From Rhabdophis nuchalis (Eukaryota; Chordata; Lepidosauria; Squamata; Natricidae): a stretch of 64,000 nt of DNA. The notes beneath the pieces are model-generated. The model searched no databases and was not told where the DNA came from. It was given only the letters and a program-made list of their open reading frames with translations. Shown here one piece after another: positions 23,008 to 38,000 of the stretch (its first letter is position 1; every line of letters begins with the position of its first letter). The position numbers were made by a program, and so were the translations under genes. Location: assembly GCA_039707465.1 (NCBI GenBank), contig CM077644.1, positions 77,770,875 to 77,834,874 of the forward strand, read 5' to 3'.

Positions 23008-26000
23008 AATATGGTATTTTTCTGTTCTATCCAAAACCACCTTTTGATTGCCAACAATAAGCCCAACCTAAATATTACTGTCTTAGCACAAAACAATTTT
23101 GAAGTTGAAATTTATCATAAACCATATACTTACAGGCCATTTCAAATGTTACACAGGTATTCCAATTATACCAACATTCACTAATATTTTCAGCTTATAC
23201 TTTTATACATAGTTCTTAAACTTTTTTTTCATATTCCCCATTTTGTAAACAAGTTGAAAATGATGAACTTGGATATTCTATTTATAGTGCATCACAACTG
23301 TCAATCCCAGACTAAAACAGCTGAACCCCATTATCTTGTACATCACTTTCTGCCAATTGATTGACTGGTTGTTTTTCTTCTGAGACAATATTTCTGAGCT
23401 CAAGCAACAGCACTCAACATTAGGTGATCCTAGTACTGGTGCTTTAATAACTTGTCTTCAATTTATAGGCAGAAACAATGCCTTAAGAAAACACCTGTTC
23501 TGCAGTTTCATTCCCTTGCCTTAGCATCTACAGCAAATACTGTCTGAACAATGATGCAGTTATAGGCCAATATTACAACCACAAACTCAGCAGATTCAAA
23601 ATAATAAATTAGTCTCAAGGAACAGGAGTTTAGTTGCTTACATCAGGTGCAGAGCAATGCTGACTTTTCATGCAGTGAAACGTACCTTCTTTTTGTCTGA
23701 GACAGTCATATTTTTCAGTGCATAAACAGTGACTAGTCCATCACTGTCCCCAATCAGAAGGCAATCTGCACTTTTAGCAAAAAGCACAGTTGTGAATTTC
23801 AAATTGCCAGTAGCAGGATTCACAATCAGGGGATCCAACCTATAAATAGCAAAAGAGCTGACGTTGGAACTGGAGAGTTGTTTGGCATATTCCACTGCAA
23901 GGCATTATGTACCCGATTATTGTTTCCTAAAAATGTTTTCTATTATTTTAATTATGTTACATTTTATCCACTTTTCAGACAATTGTCTTGCAAAATAGCT
24001 TATTACTAAGCTTATTACTTAAAAGAGACATACAAAGGAAGGGGAGATGTAGAAAAAACATAAGTTCTTCAAGATCAGAAATATGAATAATGTGCTGGAT
24101 AAATTTATTAATATGGTGGCAACGCAGTTCGTGTAGTCCAATTATAGTCACAGGACAATAGAAATGTAGTTTTTGATCTTTATTCTGTTTAGTGTTGGTA
24201 GGAAATCATTTTTAGGAAATGCTGTTACTTACGTGCTCACACTTAAATCCCAGATTTCTACCCTGGTTTCATTCACTGCTGCAAACACATAGGCAGAACC
24301 TGGAGACCACATGATATCATAAATAACATTGGTAGTGGAAGTAAAGATTAAAACTGGGCGAACTGAATCCTGGCGCCACAGCATGATAGTCCAGTCAGCA
24401 GAACAACTTAGAAACACTTCCGTGCTGAAAGGATTCCATGTGATCTTATACACAGGGCCCTTAAGGAAAAGTGAGAGAAATGTAGCAATTTAAATGCAAA
24501 GTTAGTACATTTTTTTGAAATAATCGTATTTGGATATATTCACGAATAGGGCAACAAAGATCAAGAATGATATAGCAATATTTATGCAAAAGTATACTGC
24601 TCCACTAGAAGCTCAAAAAGATTTTAGAAGATAATTGAATTTTGAATGCTAATATGCTGAATGACACACTTTTAACCAGGTTAACTATATTTATTACAAT
24701 CCAGAGGGAAAATGAATAAAGACATAATTGGATTCTTTTACATTCTGAGTCCTCATGATACTATGCAACTTCCAGATGGATTGGCAAAGGAAGCAGATTA
24801 ACTTTTGGTTCAGTTCCTACAGAGCGAGTTTTGTATGCTCCCTTGGAAGTTGTGGACTGACCAATTTTTCCTTAATGGGAAAAATTCTGTCTCTCCTAGT
24901 AGTTCTAAGATTTACATAATCTTCCTTGAACCCAATAAGGCAGCAAATTACCTTATCACCATCCACCTGACTTTCTAAGAGCAATGAGGGTTGCTTATGC
25001 CACTCTCTACCTTACCTGGTGGAGTCACCTTTTTTGTTCCTTACTGCTAACATAAATGCAATAAGGAAATTATGACAACAGGGAGCAAGGTATTGGCTTA
25101 GTTGCATACTCCTCCACTGGCTGGCCAGGTGGTTGTTCTATTCTCTGCTTCCTTATCTCTCACTCCTAGTGAAGATCTGTGTGGCCATGCCAAGTTACTG
25201 AAGAAAATAAGTGGTGGGCAGTGGGTGAAGAGAAATGCCCATGGGAACTAGGCAAGAGACACCCAAAGCCAATCAGTCCTTCTCCTAGGTTAGCAACAGA
25301 ATTTAAAGAATGTCATTCTTAAGATGCTGCTGGTTGCTGCATATAAAAAAGCCATCACAGGTGTAATCCACACAAAATGGAAATAAAACACATTATATAT
25401 TTGCAATATATGTCTGGTCATTTACAAAAAAAAAAGGAAAGAAAAAACAAGGGAGGTTTTCCTGAATGCAAAGCTGACTGCGAAGATATCATTCCCCCTG
25501 CCTTAAAGAGCCTTGGTAGCACAGTGGTTAGTATATACCAGGGGTCTGCAAAGTCGGCTCTTTTAAAACTGGTGGACTTCAACTCCCAGAATTCCCCAGC
25601 CAGCTATGCTGGCTGGGGAACTCTGGGAGTTGAAGTCCACCAGTCTTAAAAGAGCCGACTTTGCAGACCCCTGGTATATAGCATTGAAAGCTATTTCTGC
25701 TGACCGCCAGCTGCCAGCAGTTTGGCAGTTTGATTCCCCAGTTGCTCAAGGTTGACTAACCCTTCCATCTTTCAGAGGTCAGTAAAATGAGGACCCAGAT
25801 TGTTGGGGACAATATGCTGACTCTGTAAACCGCTTAGAGAGGGTTGTAACAGTACTATGAAGTGGTATATAAGTAAGTGCTATTGCTATTAAAACCCTTT
25901 TGTGGGGTATGAAACAATAGCAGCAACATTTCCAAATCTAAGCACATTACTCTCCCCCCACCACTTCAAATCTAAGTATATTCTCAAATAGACAAAACCA

Positions 26001-29000
26001 GGACTGCATATTTCTATAGTAGTTAGAATGAGGGAGAGTATATATTCTAAACAAGACTATAGACAGGTACCAAGAAAGATTATTTTGAGTCACAAACCAG
26101 GGGAGGCAATAGTTCCTTCCCACCTTCCCATCCCTAAGCTCTTTAGAACTGGAGCATTGCAAAGAGAAAACAACAGTTTTGCTCTAGTTTCAGGGAAAGC
26201 GGCGCAGAGTTAGAAAAAAAGTAGAGTCATTTCCCAAACTAGCCCACAGCATGTCTGGAAATCTCGATCTGTTTGTGAACTGCCTTCAAATTGAGATATT
26301 TTAACAGAAAAAGAGTGAGGGGGTAGAAAAGAAAAGAAAAGAGCAGTGCAGTTTATTTGATCAGGTTTGTTTACTTTTTCTTACCTTGTGTCCTCTGTAG
26401 GTCTCCAGGTACTGTTCATTATAGGAACAAGAACATTTATGAATATAACCTTCTTCAGTTCCTGCCATGTAGATATTAGTGTCCTGAAACAAAACCAGAT
26501 TCCTGTGGGCCCTTTTATTTTATTCAACTTAGATGCCTTTGTGAGAATCTTTAATATAGGAAGGTTGCTTTTCTCCTTGCCAGATAACATTTGAAATTAT
26601 TAAATTATAATATAGAGGAATTTTCAAATGTTTAAGCCACTACGCTGACATAATCAGGTGTTTTACTAAAACAATATAGAATAACCAACCATATTTATAA
26701 AGGCAAAAAGGGTGGATGTCAGAGGATAGGATAGAGTAGGGAGGGACCTACCATCATTTTCCAGCATTCTTTCCAGCAATTTTCAGTGCAGCATAACAAA
26801 ATTGCACAAGCTGACAATGAGCAGCTTTCCACTTTGAATGCCATCAGCTTAATCTCCTCTGGCTTTGGGAACCATGTTTGAAAACTGCTAATGAATACTT
26901 CCATAATATTCCATTTTAGCCTCAGACCTACTATAGCTGCGATGGCGAACCTCTGGCACACATGGCACACAGAACCATTTTTAGGGCATGTGCGTGCTAG
27001 CCAACTGATTTCGGCCTTCGTTTTTGACTATTTCACCCTCCAGAGACTTCCCAACAGGCAACCCGGAAGTCCATTCCCAAACTTGTGCATTGGGCCATTT
27101 TTCACCCTCCGGAGGGTGAAAAACGGACCTAGTAGACCCACCGGAAGTTGGAAAATGGGCTATTTCCAGCCTCCAGAGAGCCTCTGAGGGGATGGGGGAG
27201 GCCGTTTTCTCCCTCTTCAGGCTCCAAGAAAGTTGTGCATGCATGTGTGGGGCAGCGGGGCAGGGAGGGTCATGCATCCATGCGCAGGGAGTGCAATAGC
27301 ATACACGTTCGTGCTTTTGGCACCCAAGGCGAAAAAGGTTTGCCATCACTGTACTATAGTCATGCCATACTTTATTTCTCTCCCCAGAAAGAGATCCTCT
27401 TCTTTCATGATATGCTATTTTTTTAACATACTGTATGTTTTTTCCATGATGTATGAAGAAATGCGTATGTCTCTTCACTTCTTGGGAAGTTAACATATGT
27501 AGGGGGGATCCTGCATGAAAATATACCTAGTTTAGATATATGGATGAGGTAAATTCCTGTTTTCTTTCTTTTACTACTTCTTGCTGAGCACAATGTGGTA
27601 GTGATTAAAGGAGATACTGCTTTCAAGTTTCCCAAAAGAATGACTACCCAAGATTTCTGGACTTTCCATCTGATATTAGGTAACAAAGAGCCAAAGGTGT
27701 TTTACTGCATTGGATAGAGCATGAAAGCTCTGCCATCTTTGAAAAGATGCCCATTTCTCTGCTTAGTTTGGAGATCTAAAAAGCTGTGCCACACAGCTTG
27801 TGCCAAAGAGTTGTTAGGAACAAGCCATCTCTATCAGGTGCTTCACTATTTGGGATAATGTTGTTGCTATGACTTACATGAACACTGATGAAATATTTCA
27901 AACCAGGGAATATGAATTAAGATGTTATAATCGATTAAATACCTTTGGATGAAAATCAAAGCATAGTCCTGGAGCCTGTCGAGATATAAGTGCTTCACTT
28001 TTCCTTTCTGTTCCTGTTTTTTTCTTTTCAGCTGTAGTTCTCTTTAGCTTCATTAGGTCTATAATTTAAACAATTGCAAATATTAGGCCTGATTATGAGG
28101 GCTGTTCAGACTTTTTCTCATATACAAACAATGCAGAATTATTTGTCTGGAATAAAAGGGGAATGTTCTTACCACTTTTTAAAACCACATGCAAAAAATG
28201 ATGATGCATCATATGAACATAGAAGAGGATTTACGCTCCCCACATACAATGCCACCCCACTACAAAATCTCAATTGTGAACACAATGTCATGCTTATACA
28301 ATCATACGGGGGGGGGGGGGGACGGGGACGGCGACTCTCATGCAATGGAACTGCTCTCTATGTATTTTAAGTTACACACAGTCCTAAAATACTACAGCAT
28401 CCCTCCAGTCCCACCAACAAAATTATCCAACAATTTCCCAAACTTTACATCATCTGAGTGCGTTGGATTATGACTCCCCAAATTCTGAAGGGTCTCAGTC
28501 TAACATTTCTGGAAGGCACAAGTTGGGAAGAGACTGATCAGTGCATCTGAATATATGCACTCAGCAGTTTTGTGAATAAAAAACATGCAAGAAGAATGAT
28601 AATATTAGCATATTAATTCTTTTTAGAAAACTGGATCTTATCACTCAGTTATCAAGAAGAGAAGTGATAATGTACATTCTATGGCATTAATGCCAGCTAT
28701 TTTGCAGGTGTGCTCAGACTGATCAAATGGTTTATGTGAACAAAAACACATTTATTTTTGATTTCAGTTTTTATTTCACCAGCCTATAGCAAAAAGCTGA
28801 AGAAGGAAAATGAAAGAATAATGCAGTTCTTTATTTCATTTTTGCTAATGATAATAGGTATTCCTGAGGGTATTTCTGCATAAATGTGAAAAAAGTTAAT
28901 ATAGACATAACAAATCTGTCATTATAAAACTACTTTTTATAAAATCCATTAACATTAAGATAATAAATCACAAATAAAAATCAACGCAAACTACAGTCTT

Positions 29001-32000
29001 GAAATGCAACCCTCAAATTATTTCAGATAATTGTATAACGTGAATATATTTACCTGTGCAACTCAGTCCTTTCCGAACAAACCATTTAGTTATTCTGCCA
29101 TCTGCTGAAATGGAGACAAGGATCTCCCCTTTGTCTTCTCCACTTGTTCCCCTGTCTTGTTCCACCCATCTCAGCTGCCACACAGGCCCTAAATGTTTAT
29201 CGTGGGATTCGCTGAAACAAATTTTTGTAAAAACACAACTCCTGGATTTATACAGCAACTAAAGCATAATGGTACAGAAGGAAAAAAAAACTGCAGGGGG
29301 ATCATTATATCCCTTATTTTTATATTATATATTATATAAGCAGGCGTACATGCAGCTTATGAAAATGCGTTATCAACTTGGAACAGTTACCTGACATGTA
29401 AGCATAAAGTTGGAATTCTGTACACACCAGCACTATATCTCTTACTACAAAGAAATTAAAAGAAGATAACCTTTGATGGTGAAAGTTTTCGAGGTTTAGA
29501 CTAGATCCCAACAAATAACTTCTGTAACTTAAAAAAATTCTTAACAATGAAGAACGCTTACCTAAATAGAAGGATGAGAGGCTTAAACATTTTGGAAATG
29601 TTCTTAAAGATTTACCCTTAAGACACTTGAAGAGGAGCATGTTTCCTACCCACCAGCAGCACATTTTAATTAAATAAAATATACATATGGACATTTGAAA
29701 GAAAATAAAACTCCTGACTTTTTGTTTGGAAGTGGATGGAAGGAGATGTCTCTGTTAGGGAACAGCATCAGGTGAAATGGGGATATCTCTCTGGAAAGTT
29801 GTTTCTTTCAAAGAAAACTGGCACAGTAACACTGGATTCTTAAAGCTGCTCACCATTCAAAAAACAGGAATAATACCTATCATCCCTCTAAATTTTCAAA
29901 GGAGCCATAACCATACCATACAGACCAGGAATTAAGTATTAAATTAATTATTACAAAATGAGGCCTTAGCACTGCTTATAACCTGTTTTCCCCCCCAAAG
30001 CAATTCATTATAACAATAAGAAGAGCTTAGAAGATTCATTGCATCATACCTGTTATCTAGAACTGAAATTTGATTTCTGGACTGGACATTGTAAACTTCT
30101 ATTGTCCCATTAAACAGTCCAACTGCTAAGAGGTTTGGATTGGCTGTAGAGAAATCCAATGCAGTTACCCCATGAACACAGTGGTAGATACGTTCTGGCC
30201 ACTGAACAGATTGTAAAAATAAAAAGTTAAATAAAAGAACATCACAAAATTCATATTTTTTTTAAAATACTTTCACATTTCTAATTAGGTATCCACCTAT
30301 TTGAAATTTGTGTATGTGTGTTTGTGTGTGTGAAATTATTGATAGCCACAGACCCCAAGAATCCCCTTAAGACAGGCTGCAATGACTATTTATTTTTTAG
30401 GCTGATTGTTATATAGCTATTAGATTCAAAGCCATAACATCAATGCACAATGGTACACACATTAATAAAAACAATATAAGCCTTAGTAATTAATTTAAAT
30501 AACGTTTGTTTTACACCTTAAAAGTTTATGACCCAAAAAGTATGTATTTTAATAATGTTAAAAAGCCACAATACTTCTAAATAACTAAAAAAATTAGAAA
30601 ATGATTTCTAAAAGCTAAACGGTAAGGTAGGACTTCTGAGATAATATGAATTTTATTAAGCAGCCTATCTTTCAAACAAAAGGCAGGCTGTCAATGAATC
30701 ATCTGGATTTTACCTAATGCTTTGTTATGGCTTCAGATATGCATTGGTGTGAGGTTGTAAAAAAAATATGATATTAAGCAACCATGAAAAATATATTGCA
30801 TCATTATTGTTAGGATATTCAGCCTTATATTGGGTTGACAATATATATGAGCCTATGTTCTTAAGAAGTTATGTAGCTTTAAGAACTGAACTAAAGTCCG
30901 ATTGGCTGTGCTGCTCAGCATTACTATATAAGCAAGTCAGGAACACAGTCAATTTCCTGTTCGAGCCCTGTTCGATTCCTTGTGATTCCTGGTTTACCTG
31001 ATTGCCGTATGGAGAAGCTGAACTGTGAAGGAGGAGGATTGTTTTGCATCACTGTGAGATAAACTCTGTTTGGTGTAGGACTATTATTGTTTGAGAAGTT
31101 AGCCGGAAGAAGCATTTTAGTTGCTACAAAGTAAAGACTATTTATTTTCTTACTATCACTGTTTTAGAGTTTGTTTGTGGTTTACAGCAACGCATCTCTT
31201 TACTGTCTGGTGAATTACACTATTCCGCATTCATTAGCTAACATTGGTTATGGGACCAGGGTTGTGACACTGGTTCTGAACCCAGAGTTGCTAACATTTA
31301 TCAATTGCAGTAAAAATGCAATCAATTTAATTAAAATTATTTTTAATATTTTAAATGTGCACATTACCATAGGGTTTTTCAGTGACCAGCAGCATGCCAA
31401 GCCTTTCTTCTGCTCTTGAAAACGAAACTGCCCATAACCAACAGCTAAAAGATCCTAAGAGCCAAGAATGTAGATTACTACCAACCAACATAGCACTGAA
31501 ATTGCCATGACTTCCATTTTGGGCAGTTCAGTAAAACAAGCCAATAAATTCCCACAATCAGATGCCCTCCACATCCATTCTACCACTTATAAATTTCCAG
31601 TCAGTTTGGCACCAAATTGAGCATTGCATTCTTCAACCTAAGAAGTATCAGGTTGAACAAGTTGTCTTATTGGCACAAAGCAGCCTTGATAGTGTCAAAT
31701 TAATACTAATACAATCACAATTCTTCAGACCCTTTGTTCCTTATTGAACAGTTGTCAAGATTTGACAGAAGATTTCCAGACCCAACTCTGCATGCTTAGC
31801 ATCTTTATTGCCATTAAGAATGAATATAATAGCTCTTTGCAAGCGGCAAAGAGATCAAAGAGAAAAAGTTATTCTTCAAGGTTTAAACTTTAGGCATCTC
31901 TTCATCGCCCTTTCCACTTGGGGGCCAGCCTAGCTGGTTGAGATATGGTTACATACTGGCCTTCCCTAGTGTAAGAACTGCGACTTTCAGTTTTACCAGC

Positions 32001-35000
32001 CCTTACAAGTAAGACCAACCAAACAACTCAGTAACAACTTTTCTGCCTAAAGCAGGACAGAAATAATGTTACCAACACTGTCAAAATATATAAACATATA
32101 TTTATATTTATAAAGATTCAGGTCCCTATTTCCAACATTGCTGGTGTGGAAAACTGCTATTATAATCTGTATTTTATTTTAGTGACATATGCTGTAATTA
32201 GTGTTGATGAGAAACCTCTGCCAGTGAATGGTAGAAGTATTCTAACTACTGTCATGATTAAGGTCCGAAAGCAGAAAGCTGGTTTGTAATTTGGCCAACT
32301 CTTAACAGGAAAAGGTTCATTGTCGCCACCATCACCTGGACAAGTCTTAATTTAGGGAAAATTTGATAAGTAAAAAATGATGCAGAGGGGGATTAAATTT
32401 AGGAAATATGAGGGGGAAAAGAAGAAAGTAGGCTAATTAGCAAGGTTGAGAAACATACGTATATCTAGGAGGAGCACAGAAGAAATGAAAGTATTAGAAA
32501 AAGAAGAGAAGGGTGTTAAGTTATTAGATAGGTGAAAAAATATTGATAAATACAGCTAGGGAGAAAGTCTGGAATTCAAGAGGACAAAGAAGGCAAAGCT
32601 TTATGGAAAGGTGGTAGAGAGACAGAAATAAAGAATCTGGACAGTTGATGTCAGATAACGATATAAAGTAGGCAATAAATTTTAAATCTCATTCGGAGCT
32701 AAAAATCCAGCCTGTATACCAGTTGTTCCATAAGCTGAGTCAAGTAGGTTTAAGCAGCCGAGATTCAAAGGCAAACAGTGCTTCAGAGCATGTGGGCACC
32801 TCTCTACAACAATTAAAGCAGGTTTTGTCTTTGATTTAAAGAGTTGGAAACAAATATTGTGTCTGCATACTTGTGTGCCATGAAGCATCCCCCCCGCCAA
32901 ACACCCCCCCCCCCCACACACACTACAAATCTCTTGTTAATCCATGAATTCAATTTTTCAACTTCAACAACTTTGGGATATATGGTCATTAATTGGCTAT
33001 GGAGTTCTGGGAGTTCAGGTCTATACAATTTAAAGTTTTTGAGGTTGAGAAAGACTCTTGGCGAGTATTCACTTAACTCCATTTCCTTGGCATAAGAGTT
33101 TTTAGGCTGGTTCCAAACGAGTTTAGATACACAATTAATTGCTACCTATTATCAAAATACTTTCAAACAACATGCTGCAATTCTCCAGTTCTGAACTAGT
33201 AGAATGGGTAATGTACAGAATGCTTTCCTCTTATGGTAAATTATTTCCCTTAAATTAAAAAAAAACATTAAATATACAAACATTGCCCAGCATGGAAATC
33301 AAGGTTCCTAATCCTCTTATTCTAATATACTTAATGTTCCAGATTTAGATGTATTTAACTAGAAAAATATTATTCAGGTTACATATTTAAATGTATGTAC
33401 CTAGAAAAGTAGAATATTTCTCTGTGCTATATTCTTTTCTCACCACAGACTTTTCATGTTCTTGAAAATGTCATAGAATGTCAAGAATGTCTGCTGAGGT
33501 AAGCATAAGAGGAAAGGCAATTCCTAAAAACTATGTAGCAACCTTACACAATTGGAGCTCCTTTGACCTGATCACCTCTACCATTTACTGGGGATTTAAA
33601 GGTGGAAAGAAGTGGGAAAGTTCACTTCTACCAGCCCAGTTGCATATTCTTAGACATATTTAATATTCAGAAATTTAGTGGTCTCTTACAGGGTTGAACT
33701 TGTTCCAAGCCATACAGCTCACATTGTTGCCTTTTGTCAAACTGCATCCATAGGACCACAAGGCTTCCATAAATGGTGGTGGTTGTTCTTCTTGTCGTTC
33801 ACCAAACTCTAACAGCAAGGATGATTTTATTGATGGGTGTTCTTCAGCCTCTTCTTCCTCCTGCTTTTCCTCCTCCTTTGCTGATACATTGTCAAATTCT
33901 GATTCACTAAATTCAGTTTTGGCATCTGGCTCTAAGAATATAAGCAGAAAAAACAAGAAAATATCGATATCATTATATTCTCCAACAGGCATTGGTTATA
34001 CTTGCTCAGGTCAGTGATAGCCTAGAGACTAATGGCTACCATGATGTTCTCATTTTGTCCTTTTAAAAAAAGGTTCCCAATGTCCATAGGTTACTTGTCA
34101 TTGTATGTACTGTGTTCATATCTCTTCTGAATTAACAAGATTTTCATGTTTTGAAAAACAAGGACTTAGCGTTAAGAAAACTTCTAATAATTTGTTTATT
34201 TCCAGCAGTGCCTCCAAAAAATAAGAGTGGTGGCTATTTACAGATCAATAATTTGTTATAAAGAATGTCAAAGGGGAGGAATAAATACATGGAATAAATA
34301 AATGGAATGATAGAAGATCATTCATTCATTCATTTATTCATTCATATTTTCTTCTTTCTCTCTGAATCTACTAAACCTCAGGACAGTTTACAATTAGCAA
34401 CCAAATAATTTTAATAAAAGGAACAGAATTATAAAGTTGGGAAGAAGGAGAAAGAATTCTTTGTTTACATGTCCATGGTGAGATATGTTTCTCTGGGTTT
34501 GAGTAGGGGATTTTGTCTGGATTTTAGCTGTTCTTTTCTTTTCTTTAAGCTATCAGTAGAGTACTATATGTCATTAAGACATGTTTTGGGAAATGTTGCC
34601 TCTGTATGCTTCTGGGAGGACGACCAGCTTTCCTTCTGTAAAATGTTTTTCTGTACAAAATCATTGTACTTATGATTTTATGGTGGAAGTTACTTTAGTT
34701 CCTTTTCTGTGAAATGGATTTGGTCCCAAATATGAAAGTTCATAAAACCTATGTGCACTGCCAAGCCTTGAGGAGCTCGATTTTAGTCTTCAGCAACAAA
34801 AAGGAAATAATGGGGGTGACACTGATGTCTTTTTGAGGTGTAACCCATTAACTGAAGACCTTTGTCCTAGATTGTAGGTAAGCATTCTAACACTTCATTT
34901 GTAAACCAGGCTAATATTTTCTTTTCAGGAAGCAAATTAGGACTTGTATAAATAAAATTGATTCATAAGCAGTGGGTTTTAGAACTCTTTCCCTACTCTT

Positions 35001-38000
35001 TCTTCTAAGAATAACATTACTGTATTGTATATTAACTTAAATATTTTTTTACAGTAAGAGAAACTGTTCCTGAACATGCTGATGAGTAAATACCTGATGA
35101 CTTATGTACCTAAAAGGATAGGAAGTTGCCGATAAGCTGCAAGTTTAGGCTGGAAAATATTCTCCATTAGGACTCTTTCCATATAAAATAGATCTTGATT
35201 AAATTTATCAGATTTAAATATAATTTCTGAGTGGTCTTCTGTTTCTTCCTGAATTCGGGAAAGAATTACACTTTCAAGATCAATAATGGAACTTGAAGTA
35301 AAGCTTTCTGAAAGGAAAAAGAAAAAAAACCCAGCAAATGTTACAAAGCGAACACCTGAAATATTAGAAGAAAGAGAAAATAATGTTACATTTTTCATTT
35401 TCTGAACTGACTTGGAATTTTAAGGGCAGAATAAATATCTGTTAATAAATAATATATTAAATGTTAAAATATGCTATTTTATTTTATATTCTTCTATTTT
35501 TCCAGAAGAGATTACTCTGTGACATTTCAGTCTCCAGTTCAAACTACAATTTGGATGCATGCATGTGTGTTTCTGTGTGCCTTTGAGTGATTCCATGCAT
35601 ACCATTAAACCATTTCAATAGAGATGGAATTATAAACTATTCCTTCAATATTTATATATAAAAATAAGTAAGTGTATTTTTTCAGAAATGCTGAAACACT
35701 ATGGACGGGAGAGTAAACTCCATTTAAAAACATGTATTTTTGTCTAGATTAACATTTATAGAATTACTCATTAGGATTTATTTGATCCCATATCAGAAAA
35801 TTGCAAGAAAAATAAAGATAATTTATTACACTGTGATAACCCAAGTCAATAGCAATAATGCCTCATCGTTTTAAAAGATACAATCTAGTTAAAAGGGTAA
35901 AACCACCACCACCGTATACTTTTCTACATATAATCATGCTATACGGGTAATATGTAAATCTTGATTTGGCTGGGAGAAGATTTGGAAATGTAAATATAGT
36001 ATGTAAAAGTACCTTCCACAGACCCACGGGACATAGCTTTGTCACGCTCTTTGGCTGCAGTTGGTTTACCAGCCACTGTAGTTAGTGCTTCACTAATTGT
36101 TTCTGCTGTTGCTTCTTCCAAAGCATTAAAAGAATCAAATAAATCCCAGGTAGTAGCCATTATCTCTATGGGGAAAAAAGAAGACATGATTAGTTCTGTT
36201 TTTTTTTCTATATGTAAGTACAAAATATTTATGTTACAAGGAAATATTGCTGATATATTTCATAAAAACAAACTGGTTGAATTTCTTTAACTGGTTCAAG
36301 GAGCTAAGATAACTATAACTAGATGTCATGGAATTCTCAGGTTTTCTTTGTATAACTACACATTCTTCCAAAGGATCATAGAGGATGTATTTACGTAAAA
36401 TATGTCACATCAGTTTTGTAAACAGACCTCTCTATTTTAATTTTTTAGATTATCTTTTAGGGAAGTTTATAATTGCTCCCACTCACCTCACAGGGGCAGC
36501 ATTCTTGAACAAATCTACTCTAAATGTTTAAAGTACTTTTTTTTAAAAAGTAAAAGCATCCTTGACTACTGGTGGTTTGGTCCATGATATTTTACTGGCA
36601 GCATTAAAAAAACTGATTTACCATTGCCTTCTACTGGGCTCCCCCCCCCCCCCTAATTTCCATGACTATCCAATAACCTTGGCAGTTCCTTTACCCAGAT
36701 ATTAACTAGTGCTGACTCTGCTTACTTCTGAGCCAAGGTCAATTTGGTTCTGCTGCCACCTACTGAGGTTTTAAAATACATACACCTATGCAAAATAAAA
36801 GTCATTTATCTCCTTAGTTGTACTGACTAGAAATTAGGCTCACTTGAGCCATGGAAAAAGCAAAGGAGAATGGTGCTTAGAAACTGGAAAATTGTGAGCT
36901 CCAGTCCCTCCATAGACATGATAGCCCGCTGTTTGTCTTTGGGTCAGATACTCTCTCTCAGCACAATCTATCTCACAGAATTGATTACGCGGGGAAATTT
37001 AGAAGACTATTCTGAGTTAGTCAAAATTAAAAAATAGAATATAAGTCTTAATAAAAACATCAAGACCAACAATAATGTCCCACACTAAGCAGAAACTGAA
37101 GCTAAAAGGATTATTTCAACAGGACAATAATCAGAAGCATATTACAAATCAATTATGAAGTACTTCCAGGAAAGAACAATAAAAAATTGGGAATGAACTG
37201 CACAGTTCCCAGACTTGAATATTATTGAAACATATTTATTGGCTAAAAAAGAAGAGGACAACAGCAAGGAAAGCTGTGGGAGAAAAAAATATCTAAAAAC
37301 AATTTTCAATTGGTTACAGGAAATGTTTTGAAGTTGTATATTTTCAGGGAAAGGTTTCTTTTGTTCTTGATATAAAGGGTGTCCCAATTTTTGCACCGAC
37401 AATATTCACTGTTTTTCTACACTATTTATTTATTATACTGTCTATCTAACATCCACTTGAAATCATTCTTGGTCATCTACATAACATTGGATGTATATAA
37501 AAATACACATACAAGTAGTCCTCAGGTTACAACTAGTCATTCAGTGACCATTCAACTAGTCATAGTGACCAGCAATGAACGAGGGGAACTTATGACCAGT
37601 CCTCAGAGTTCCAGCTGCCACACATCCCTACAATCATGTGATCACCATTTGTGACCTTTCTTGCCAGTTTCCCACAAGCTTAGTGAATAGGGAAGTTGGT
37701 AGAGAAGGTCGCAAGTCACTCCTGCAAGTCACTCCTATCACTTTTTCTCCCAAAGATCCCCACATGAAGTACAAGATCCCAGAATCTGGTACACCATAAA
37801 CTTCCTGCCTGCACTTTGTAGCATCTGTCCCCAGCCCCCATTAGTTCACCAACAGCCCCTACTGGTCTGCTTAGGCTCATAATTGCCTGCCTATGACACT
37901 CATCTATTCACCCCTACTTCTTACTCACTGTCCTGCTTGTTTAAGATTCCAATCATGAAGTCTTTGGGTTATGACAGCAACTGGGACTACTGTGATTGTT

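Noticed and set aside
26981..27496. 171-codon minus-strand open frame
   Set aside because: It runs across both the hAT element and its flank, has no domain or splice context, and reflects the GC-rich MITE interior.
33675..33992. 105-codon minus-strand frame as a separate acidic protein
   Set aside because: It is DNAI4 exon 9 read through both splice sites; the phase-compatible exon is 33690-33931.
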